From Desulfobacter sp. (lineage in GTDB: Bacteria; Desulfobacterota; Desulfobacteria; Desulfobacterales; Desulfobacteraceae): DNA of 8,610 bases. The notes under the pieces were generated by a model. The model was not told the DNA's origin and searched no databases. It saw only the letters and a list, made by a program, of their open reading frames with translations. Location of the stretch: contig JAQYWJ010000085.1 of the NCBI GenBank assembly GCA_030145005.1, positions 1 to 8,610 of the forward strand. Direction: 5' to 3'. Shown in pieces: positions 1-6,318 of the stretch; position 1 is the first letter of the stretch, and each line of letters opens with the position of its first letter. Made by a program: the position numbers and the translations under genes.

Positions 1-150
1 TTGGAAGCCGTCGTGGACCGTGTGGGAACAGATTTTCATCCCCTATCCAAACAAGCCAAGGATATGGGCTCTGCAGCGGTTTTTGTCTCTATTGCCATGG
101 CGGTACTTGTGTGGCTGCTCATTTTAACCCCAAGGTTGGGGTTAATTTAG
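1..150 (+). CDS. dgkA: Diacylglycerol kinase DgkA, C-terminal 49 residues (5' part outside window)
   Basis: This is the end of the small integral-membrane diacylglycerol kinase, which phosphorylates diacylglycerol to phosphatidic acid with ATP in the inner membrane. It recycles the diacylglycerol released when phospholipid head groups are used for envelope modification. The visible part starts EAVVDRVGTDFHPLS, followed by QAKDMGSAA. These match the E. coli enzyme around its catalytic Glu76, Asp80, Lys94 and Asp95 (here residues 2, 6, 20 and 21 of the visible part). The last transmembrane helix follows (VFVSIAMAVLVWLLIL). The tail TPRLGLI extends past the point where E. coli DgkA ends, and its codons form a 10-bp hairpin. 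The TTG at position 1 is an internal Leu codon, not a start. The stop is TAG at 148-150. The response regulator starts 50-65 nt downstream on the same strand, so co-transcription is possible. Identification is firm despite truncation. Confidence 0.93.
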   Translation: MEAVVDRVGTDFHPLSKQAKDMGSAAVFVSIAMAVLVWLLILTPRLGLI

Positions 151-163
151 AATTTGTTATTTA
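124..163 (+). terminator. Hairpin with T-rich tail at the end of dgkA (possible terminator)
   Basis: A perfect 10-bp inverted repeat (TTAACCCCAA at 124-133, TTGGGGTTAA at 136-145) lies inside the last codons of dgkA. It is followed by the T-rich but interrupted stretch TTTAGAATTTGTTATTT. The two-base gap means the real loop would be about 4 nt. The G+C-rich core resembles an intrinsic terminator, but the T tract is broken, so termination may be partial. It could also act as an mRNA-stabilising 3' structure. Confidence 0.45.
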
Positions 164-182
164 AATCAGATCCGGGTATCTT
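154..182 (+). promoter_or_regulatory. Weak candidate sigma-70 promoter for the two-component genes
   Basis: TTGTTA (154-159) and TATCTT (177-182) are each 4/6 matches to the -35 and -10 consensus, with an exact 17-bp spacer. The predicted start near 189 would leave a short untranslated leader before the response regulator. The location just after the dgkA hairpin makes it plausible, but such matches are common by chance in A+T-rich spacers. Confidence 0.3.
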
Positions 183-215
183 CAAAAAAAGGTTTCACAA
201 TTGGAAAATTTTAAT

Positions 216-893
216 ATGAATATTTTAGTTGTTGAAGATGACAAGGGCCTTTTGGATCAGTTGGAGACCACCCTTAAAAAAAAACATTACGGGGTGGATA
301 TCGCCGACAACGGAGAGCTGGCCCTTGATAAAATTTTTGATGTACCCTATGACCTTATCCTGCTGGACATCATGCTTCCCCGCCTGGACGGGCTAAGTGT
401 CCTGCAGGAGGTCCGAAAGGCCGGTCTGGATATGCCGATTCTTATGCTTACTGCAAGAAGCGATGTCCAGGACCGGGTCAAGGGGCTGGATTATGGCGCG
501 GATGACTACCTTGCCAAGCCCTTTTCCATGGCCGAACTCATGGCCCGGATCAGGGCCATGCTCAGGCGAAAAGGGAACCGGAATCCTGTGCTTAAAGCCG
601 GCGGGGTCTGCCTATATACGGTGACGCGAAACGTCACCCTCAATGACCGACAGATTCATCTGACAGTAAAGGAATTTTCAATTCTTGAGTTCCTTTTGCA
701 TAACAAGGGCAATGCGGTGTCTCGGTTCAACCTGGCCGAACACGTATGGGGGGAGGAGTTTGATCCGTTTTCAATGTCCAATTATGTGGATGTTCATATC
801 AAGAATTTAAGAAAAAAATTGGATGCCCGGAAAGATATTCCCATTATTAAAACCATCCGGGGTATAGGCTTTATTATTGAAGAGACGGCATGA
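216..893 (+). CDS. OmpR/PhoB-family response regulator
   Basis: This is a two-component DNA-binding response regulator of 225 aa, the usual length for the family. Residues 1-118 form the receiver domain: acidic pocket Glu7-Asp8-Asp9, phosphoacceptor Asp51 (LLDIMLP), Thr79 (MLTAR) and Lys101 (AKPF) are all present. Residues about 130-223 form the winged-helix DNA-binding domain, with LTVKEFSILEFLL, the recognition-helix region SNYVDVHIKNLRKKL and the closing hairpin TIRGIGFII. The ATG at 216 gives the typical N-terminus MNILVVEDD. An in-frame TTG at 201 would add five residues (MENFN) and has an AAAAAGG stretch about 8 nt upstream, so it is a real alternative. The gene overlaps the downstream histidine kinase by 4 bp (ATGA), which indicates translational coupling and a cognate pair. 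Target genes cannot be read from the sequence. The dgkA neighbour suggests envelope stress (inference). Confidence 0.95.
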   Translation: MNILVVEDDKGLLDQLETTLKKKHYGVDIADNGELALDKIFDVPYDLILLDIMLPRLDGLSVLQEVRKAGLDMPILMLTARSDVQDRVKGLDYGADDYLAKPFSMAELMARIRAMLRRKGNRNPVLKAGGVCLYTVTRNVTLNDRQIHLTVKEFSILEFLLHNKGNAVSRFNLAEHVWGEEFDPFSMSNYVDVHIKNLRKKLDARKDIPIIKTIRGIGFIIEETA

Positions 894-2281
894 AGATCCG
901 TAAAAAAATTACCTTGTGGATTTCTGGTGCCGCCCTTTTATCCACCATTGCATTTTCATCCATTATTTTCTGGGAAATGATCGGAGAACCCTTCAAGCTC
1001 ATTGACAGAGAGATCCTGTACATGGCACAGGCCCTGGCGGACAGGATTCAAGACGTAAAAAATCCTGGAAACAATCTTGATTTAAGCGGCATGCCATATG
1101 ACCCCGACCATTACTGGATTATGGCTAAAGACGACAGCGGGAAGGTTCTGTACCGGTCCAGGCTTACTGAATTTACAGATCTTGTCGATTCATCTGAAAA
1201 ATCCGTCTACGTAACCGAAAGGCATATTCCAAAGTCAAAAATATGGTTAAATCAGGATGCCAAGGATGATGTGATGTTCCGGGTTATGGTGGTCCAAACA
1301 AAGATAGATGTTCATGATCTGGAAATTCGCATTGCCAAACCTATTGAAGACCTTGAAGAGCAATTGATATCCCTGGTTGTCAGAGTCGGGGGCAGTCTGA
1401 TTCTGTGCGCATTGGCTATTTTTATCTTGAGCTATGTCCTGGCAGGCAGGATTTTAAGGCCTGTTTCAGCCATTATCAGGCAATCCCGGGAAATTAGCGA
1501 AAAATCTCTGGACAAACGAATTCCTTTGGGTAGAAACAGGGATGAACTCTATGAACTTTCCGTGGCACTGAACAAGATGTTTGACAGAATTCAGCACTCC
1601 TTTAACCGACAGAAAGAGTTTATTGGAAATGCCTCCCATGAATTAAAAAGCCCGATTACGCTTCTCATGCTGGCCCAGGAAGATCTGCTCATGGCCGGAA
1701 ACCTGTCGCCTGAAGCGGAAACGGGATTAATAAAGCAGCTTCAAACAAGCCGGCGCATGGCTCATCTGGTGAAAAACCTGCTGGATCTCTCCAGAATGGA
1801 ACAGCAGGAGAACTTATCTGCCAACCAGGTAGTGCTGAATGATCTCATTAACCGGGTGCTTGATGATTATGCCGATGTGATTGCAGAAAAACAGATCTCT
1901 GTTCAAACCCGGATGGCTGAATCCTGTTTGATAAGGGGGGATCATGAAAAACTGTTCCGGCTTTTTGTAAATCTCATTGATAATGCCATTCGATATAATT
2001 TGCCCGCCAAGGGTACCATCAAAATCGTGATAGAAAGAAAAAAAAACTGTGTTCGTGTGGATATTTTAAATTCAGGCGCCAACATTCCGGAACAGGATAT
2101 TCCCCATCTGTTTGAACAATTTTACCGTGTTGAGAAGTCAAGATCCCAGGCCTTTGGCGGATCAGGACTGGGTCTTGCCATTGTAAAAAAAATCATAACC
2201 CTTCACAATGGCACAATCAACATCTGCAATGCACCGGAACAGATGATACAGACAACTTTTGTTTTGCCGACAGGCAATTGA
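890..2281 (+). CDS. Membrane sensor histidine kinase, HAMP-containing, partner of the upstream regulator
   Basis: This is a 463-aa sensor kinase that should phosphorylate the response regulator encoded just upstream. The order is: transmembrane helix 1 at about 7-28, an extracytoplasmic sensor region of about 130 residues (29-158), transmembrane helix 2 at about 160-186, and HAMP at about 186-240 (AGRILRPVSAI to NKMFDRI). The dimerisation/phosphotransfer domain follows, with phosphoacceptor His250 in NASHELKSP (commonly SHELRTP). The ATPase domain has the N box NLIDNAIRYN (361-370), an F box LFEQFYR (408-414) and the G2 box GGSGLGLAIVK (423-433). The G1 box is unusual: it reads NSGANIP (394-400) instead of DxGxG. 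Asn in place of Asp also occurs in heavy-metal/CusS-like sensors, so activity is not excluded. The ATG at 890 overlaps the upstream stop, with GAAGAG as a weak ribosome-binding site. The signal sensed is unknown. Tandem TGA codons end the gene. Confidence 0.95.
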   Translation: MKIRKKITLWISGAALLSTIAFSSIIFWEMIGEPFKLIDREILYMAQALADRIQDVKNPGNNLDLSGMPYDPDHYWIMAKDDSGKVLYRSRLTEFTDLVDSSEKSVYVTERHIPKSKIWLNQDAKDDVMFRVMVVQTKIDVHDLEIRIAKPIEDLEEQLISLVVRVGGSLILCALAIFILSYVLAGRILRPVSAIIRQSREISEKSLDKRIPLGRNRDELYELSVALNKMFDRIQHSFNRQKEFIGNASHELKSPITLLMLAQEDLLMAGNLSPEAETGLIKQLQTSRRMAHLVKNLLDLSRMEQQENLSANQVVLNDLINRVLDDYADVIAEKQISVQTRMAESCLIRGDHEKLFRLFVNLIDNAIRYNLPAKGTIKIVIERKKNCVRVDILNSGANIPEQDIPHLFEQFYRVEKSRSQAFGGSGLGLAIVKKIITLHNGTINICNAPEQMIQTTFVLPTGN

Positions 2282-2337
2282 TGAATGCTGTTTCGCCTTT
2301 CACAATAACAAGGCGCTGCTAACAAAAGCAGGATGTT

Positions 2338-2376
2338 AGGCCCACCACAATATATAGGTGTGGGCCTTTTCTGTTT
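2338..2376 (+). terminator. Rho-independent terminator after the histidine kinase
   Basis: AGGCCCAC (2338-2345) pairs perfectly with GTGGGCCT (2360-2367) around a 14-nt A+T-rich loop, followed by TTTTCTGTTT. The orientation fits the end of the plus-strand response regulator/kinase unit. On the minus strand the hairpin is not followed by a T run, so it is at best a weak stop for cimA transcripts arriving from the other side. Two small hairpins precede it in the 112-bp convergent spacer: CGCCTT (2294-2299) with AAGGCG (2310-2315), and CTGCT (2316-2320) with AGCAG (2327-2331). Confidence 0.8.
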
Positions 2377-2393
2377 AAAAGGAATGATTATAC

Positions 2394-4028
2394 TTAGACA
2401 TCATTGTCACTTGATCCGGCATCATTTGCTTCCCCTTTATGATCCATCGCCAGTTTATACTGAAAACTGTCAGCCAGAGCCTGCCATGAAGCTTCAATGA
2501 TATCCGTGGAAACACCAACGGTTGAAAAGATATTGTCCGTATCCCGTGACTCGATCAGTACCCTAACCCTGGAATCGGTGCCGTCGGATCCGTCAATGAC
2601 ACGGACTTTAAAATCCACCAGATGAAGATCCTTGACGCCGGGATACATGGTCGCCAATGCCTTTCTTAGGGCATTATCAAGGGCAGATACCGGACCGTCG
2701 CCTTCGGCTGAGGTAATTTCGGTTTCGTCCCCAACCCGAATTTTGATCATGGCATGGGAATAACAGGGTCGTTCCTTGTCCTTTTCAACCACCACCCTGA
2801 ATGATTCCAGATCAAAATGGGACTGATACTGTTCGGTGAGTTTTTCCATGAGCAGCTTAAGGGTCCCTTCCGCCGCATCAAACTCATACCCATCGTTTTC
2901 CATTTCCTTGATGTTGTTGACAATCAACGATTTTTTGGATTCATCATTGCCCAGATCAACCCCAAGTTCCTTGGCCTTATAGGCGATGTTGCTCTTGCCG
3001 GACTGTTCGGATACCAGAACCCTGCGGCGGTTGCCCACAAGTTCCGGAACCATGTGTTCATAGGCTCTGGGGTTTTTCATGATGGCCGATACATGAACCC
3101 CGCCTTTATGCGTAAACGCAGAGCGCCCCACAAAGGCTCTGCTGGCGACGGGGGGCATATTGGCTGTCTCAGATACAAATCTGGACAGATTCTGAAGCTT
3201 GGCCAGGTTTTCTTCACTGATACACGCCCTGTGCATCTTAAGGGCCAGTATGGGGATAATCGCTGTGAGATCTGCATTGCCGCAGCGTTCCCCATATCCG
3301 TTTATTGTGCCCTGCACCATGGTTGCACCGGCATGCACCGCATTGATGGTGTTGGCAACAGCCATGGCACAGTCATTATGGGTATGCACGCCGAAAATGA
3401 CATCATCATAATCCTTGAAATGGGCAATGGTTTCCCGGGTGATGGTGTCAATATCACAGGGGAGGCTGCCACCGTTGGTATCACAAAGCACCAGACAGCG
3501 GGTTCCTCCTTCCAAAGCCGCTTCCAGTGTTTCCAAAGCAAAATCGGCATTGGCTTTATATCCGTCGTAAAAATGTTCAGCATCATAGAGCACTTCACGG
3601 CCCCGGGCCTTGAGATAGGATACGCTTTGTGTAATCATGGCAAGGTTTTCTTCCCGGGTATTGTTCATGATGTCTGTGACATGCAGATCCCAGGATTTGC
3701 CGAAAATCGTTACCACAGGCGCACCTGAATCAATCAGGGCCTTGATGTTGCCGTCTTCCTCACAGGTTGAATTTTGTCTTCTTGTGGATCCGAATGCGCA
3801 GATTTTGGCCTGTTTGAACTGTTTGTCCCTGACCAGATCAAAAAAAGCCTGGGCCCCTGGATTGGAGCCGGGCCAACCCCCTTCAATGTAGTGGATCCCG
3901 GCATCATCCAGTCGCATGGCGATTTTAAGCTTATCCTCGGGGGAAAAGAAAATATTCTCCCCCTGCATCCCATCACGTAAGGTTGTATCGTAAAGCAAGG
4001 CTTTTTTCTTTGCTTTTACTACATTCAT
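2394..4028 (-). CDS. cimA: (R)-citramalate synthase
   Basis: This enzyme condenses pyruvate with acetyl-CoA to (R)-citramalate, the first step of threonine-independent isoleucine synthesis. The 544-aa protein belongs to the LeuA/HMGL-like superfamily. Its TIM barrel (about 8-280) begins LLYDTTLRDGMQGENI, with metal-binding/catalytic Arg18 and Asp19 after Asp14. It continues with EGGWPGSNP (49-57), the metal ligands His215 and His217 in GVHTHND, and GYGERCGN (244-251). A linker region (FTHKGGVHVSAI) and a C-terminal allosteric domain (about 405-525) follow, the latter normally used for feedback by isoleucine. The IEGGWPGSNP N-terminal region and the length point to the CimA subfamily rather than 2-isopropylmalate synthase or homocitrate synthase. 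This is the last gene of the ilv operon. Its ATG overlaps the ilvN stop by 4 bp, with GGAGA just upstream. The acidic, Ser/Asn-rich tail (about 532-544) is probably flexible. Confidence 0.93.
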   Translation of the reverse strand: MNVVKAKKKALLYDTTLRDGMQGENIFFSPEDKLKIAMRLDDAGIHYIEGGWPGSNPGAQAFFDLVRDKQFKQAKICAFGSTRRQNSTCEEDGNIKALIDSGAPVVTIFGKSWDLHVTDIMNNTREENLAMITQSVSYLKARGREVLYDAEHFYDGYKANADFALETLEAALEGGTRCLVLCDTNGGSLPCDIDTITRETIAHFKDYDDVIFGVHTHNDCAMAVANTINAVHAGATMVQGTINGYGERCGNADLTAIIPILALKMHRACISEENLAKLQNLSRFVSETANMPPVASRAFVGRSAFTHKGGVHVSAIMKNPRAYEHMVPELVGNRRRVLVSEQSGKSNIAYKAKELGVDLGNDESKKSLIVNNIKEMENDGYEFDAAEGTLKLLMEKLTEQYQSHFDLESFRVVVEKDKERPCYSHAMIKIRVGDETEITSAEGDGPVSALDNALRKALATMYPGVKDLHLVDFKVRVIDGSDGTDSRVRVLIESRDTDNIFSTVGVSTDIIEASWQALADSFQYKLAMDHKGEANDAGSSDNDV

Positions 4029-4516
4029 TTTCCGGTCTCCCTGCCCAGGGCAATGGTCCCGGTGGACGCAATTTCAACAATGCCCATGGGCCTCATCAAT
4101 TCAACAAACGCATTGATTTTGCCCGAATCACCCGACACTTCCACAATAAAGTGTGAGCAGCCGACATCAACGATCCTGGATCTGAAAATATCAACGATAC
4201 GCATAATTTCAGCCCGTTTGTCGGTTTTGGCATGGACCTTGACCAGAGCAAGTTCACGTTCCACATATTCTTTTTGCGTTAAATCATTCACCGTCATGAC
4301 ATTGATCAGCTTATGCAACTGCTTTTTGATCTGTTCGATGACGTGCGCGTCGCAGAAGGTGACCATGGTGACCACGGAGACGTGGGGATCGGCTGTTTTT
4401 GCCACGCTTAAGGAATCAATGTTAAACCCACGGCCGGAGAAGAGCCCTGAAATCCGGGACAGCACCCCCGGTTCATTGTCCACAAGAATTGATAAAATAT
4501 ATCTGTTGGTTTCCAT
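4025..4516 (-). CDS. ilvN: Acetolactate synthase small (regulatory) subunit
   Basis: This is the regulatory subunit of acetohydroxyacid synthase. It binds the large subunit, raises its activity and carries the valine feedback site. The 163-aa protein has an N-terminal ACT domain (about 5-78; RYILSILVDNEPGVLSRI, GLFSGRGFNIDSL) and the C-terminal small-subunit domain (about 86-160; ERELALVKV, FRSRIVDVG, SGKINAFVELMRP). Asn14, Gly17 and Asn32 correspond to E. coli IlvH residues Asn11, Gly14 and Asn29 that affect valine binding, so valine sensitivity is expected (inference). It starts 14 nt after ilvB, with AAGGAT as ribosome-binding site beside the ilvB stop codon, and its stop overlaps the cimA start. 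The name ilvH would be equally valid, as isozyme class cannot be told from sequence. Confidence 0.96.
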   Translation of the reverse strand: METNRYILSILVDNEPGVLSRISGLFSGRGFNIDSLSVAKTADPHVSVVTMVTFCDAHVIEQIKKQLHKLINVMTVNDLTQKEYVERELALVKVHAKTDKRAEIMRIVDIFRSRIVDVGCSHFIVEVSGDSGKINAFVELMRPMGIVEIASTGTIALGRETGK

Positions 4517-4530
4517 ATCACTTATCCTTT

Positions 4531-6222
4531 TTAAACCAGAAGCATGTCAGTGATGGCCCCGCCTGCCGGAACCATGGGATAGACCGATTCTTCACGTTCA
4601 ACAACAAATTCCATGATCACCGTACCCGGCGTATTCAAACCCGTTTCAAGGGTCTGGGTCACCTTGCCCGGATCATCACACCTGAAACCCTTTGCCCCGT
4701 AGGCTTCGGCAAGTTTCACAAAATCGGGCTGGGCCTCCATATTGGTGTCGGCATATACTTTATTGTAGAAAAGTTCCTGCCACTGGCGCACCATGCCCAG
4801 ATAACGGTTGTTTAAAATAACGATTTTTACATCCAGTTTTTCAGCGACAGCCGTCATCAGTTCCTGGGAGTTCATCTGGATCGAGCCGTCGCCGGCCACA
4901 CAGACAACCGTTTTGTCCGGCGCCGCTGCCTTGGCACCTATGGCTGCGGGAAGGCCAAAGCCCATAACACCAAGACCGCCGGATGTTATGAAATGGTTGG
5001 GGGCTTCAAAATGATAATACTGGGCAGTCCACATCTGGTTTTGTCCCACTTCTGTGGTAACAATGGCTTTGCCTTTGGTGATTTCATGCAGTTTTTTAAC
5101 TACATATTGCGGCTTGATCGTGTCAAAGGACTGTTCGTATTTTAAGGGGGTCAGCTGTTTCCACTCGTTGATGCGGTTAAGCCATGCGTCCCGGTCTTTC
5201 ATAAGATCTTCGGGCACTTCTTTTTCCATAAGCGCGGCAATATCTGCCAGAGCCATTTTACAGTCCCCTACAATGGGACAATCAACTTCAACGTTTTTGT
5301 GGATGGATGTGGGGTCAATGTCGATCTGAATAACTTTGGCGTCAGGTGCGAATTTTTCAAGGTTGCCGGTTACACGGTCATCAAACCGGACGCCGGCCGC
5401 AAAAATCAGGTCGCTGTGGCCAATGCTCATGTTGGCCCGGTAAGTGCCGTGCATGCCCAGCATGCCCAGCCAATTAGGATCAGATCCGGGAAAGGCCCCA
5501 AGCCCCATCAGGGATGCCGTTACAGGGATATTGGTAAGTTTGGCAATCCGGGTAAATTCTTTGCTTGCCCCGGATAAAATGACGCCGCCGCCGGCAAACA
5601 TCACAGGACGGCGGGCCTCTTTGACCATTTTTACGGCCTTTGCTATCTGCTTTTTATTCGGCTTGTAATTTGGCTTGTAGGTGTGCATTTTCACGGGTCC
5701 CGGCATCTGAAAATCAATCATAGCCTGGATAATATCCTTGGGCAGATCCACCAGTACCGGACCGGGGCGGCCGGAACCGGCAATAAAAAAGGCTTCCTGG
5801 ATGATCTCCGCAAGCTTGCTTGGATCCTTGACCAGGTAGTTGTGTTTGGTGCAGGGGCGGGTGATGCCGACAATGTCTACTTCCTGGAAGGCATCGTTAC
5901 CGATAAGACCTGTGGGTACCTGGCCTGTAAAGACCACGATGGGAATGGAGTCGCAATGGGCGGATGCAAGTCCTGTTACGGCATTGGTCGCACCGGGCCC
6001 CGAGGTTACAAGTGCGACGCCCGTGGTTTGATGCGCCCTTGCATAGGCATCGGCCATGTGAACGGCCCCCTGTTCGTGGCGTACCAGAACATGGCGCAGG
6101 TCATCGTGTTTAAGGATTTCATCATGGATATCAATGGTGGCACCGCCGGGATATCCGAAAATAGTATTAACACCCTGTGCCTTTATCATCTTAATGAGGA
6201 TTTGGGCCCCTGTGAGTTTCAT
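4531..6222 (-). CDS. ilvB: Acetolactate synthase large (catalytic) subunit
   Basis: This thiamine diphosphate enzyme joins two pyruvates to 2-acetolactate (valine/leucine branch), or pyruvate and 2-oxobutyrate to 2-aceto-2-hydroxybutyrate (isoleucine branch). The 563-aa protein has the usual three domains. The N-terminal pyrimidine-binding domain (about 1-165) carries catalytic Glu50 in VRHEQGAVHMADAYAR and the loop SGPGATN. The central FAD-binding domain (about 190-325) has the motif GVRFDDRVTGN. The C-terminal diphosphate-binding domain (about 370-540) has GDGSIQMN (445-452), leading to NNRYLGMVRQWQ (471-482), which is the GDG-to-NN cofactor motif. The protein ends PMVPAGGAITDMLLV, normal for full-length enzymes. 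Its own ribosome-binding site AAGGAG sits 6 nt before the ATG, so translation is independent of ilvD across the 96-bp spacer. No defect is visible. Confidence 0.97.
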   Translation of the reverse strand: MKLTGAQILIKMIKAQGVNTIFGYPGGATIDIHDEILKHDDLRHVLVRHEQGAVHMADAYARAHQTTGVALVTSGPGATNAVTGLASAHCDSIPIVVFTGQVPTGLIGNDAFQEVDIVGITRPCTKHNYLVKDPSKLAEIIQEAFFIAGSGRPGPVLVDLPKDIIQAMIDFQMPGPVKMHTYKPNYKPNKKQIAKAVKMVKEARRPVMFAGGGVILSGASKEFTRIAKLTNIPVTASLMGLGAFPGSDPNWLGMLGMHGTYRANMSIGHSDLIFAAGVRFDDRVTGNLEKFAPDAKVIQIDIDPTSIHKNVEVDCPIVGDCKMALADIAALMEKEVPEDLMKDRDAWLNRINEWKQLTPLKYEQSFDTIKPQYVVKKLHEITKGKAIVTTEVGQNQMWTAQYYHFEAPNHFITSGGLGVMGFGLPAAIGAKAAAPDKTVVCVAGDGSIQMNSQELMTAVAEKLDVKIVILNNRYLGMVRQWQELFYNKVYADTNMEAQPDFVKLAEAYGAKGFRCDDPGKVTQTLETGLNTPGTVIMEFVVEREESVYPMVPAGGAITDMLLV

Positions 6223-6241
6223 TATCCGCTCCTTTATTTAG

Positions 6242-6300
6242 TGTTTGGACGAAAAGTCTCCCATCTGCGCCTTGCATCTGGACAACTTTGCATCCAAACA
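6242..6300. repeat. 59-bp imperfect palindrome in the ilvD-ilvB spacer
   Basis: TGTTTGGA (6242-6249) and TCCAAACA (6293-6300) are perfect inverted arms. Pairing continues inward after two mismatches through AAAGT against ACTTT, giving about 14 of 16 paired positions. On the minus strand the interior carries CAGATG twice, about 13 nt apart. The spacer has no coding capacity of note. It could be a dispersed intergenic palindromic (REP- or MITE-like) element, or an mRNA stem-loop that shields the ilvD message. Neither can be shown from one copy. Confidence 0.5.
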
Positions 6301-6318
6301 TGGGTTTCCATTCAGGCT

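Noticed and set aside
2281..2322. 13-codon frame beginning in the histidine kinase stop (MNAVSPFTITRRC)
   Set aside because: It has no dedicated ribosome-binding site, no amino acid bias and no link to neighbours. The TGATG overlap is likely chance.
2817..3728. 303-codon open frame on the plus strand opposite cimA
   Set aside because: It is fully antisense to a well-conserved enzyme, has no recognisable domain, and is explained by the codon bias of cimA.
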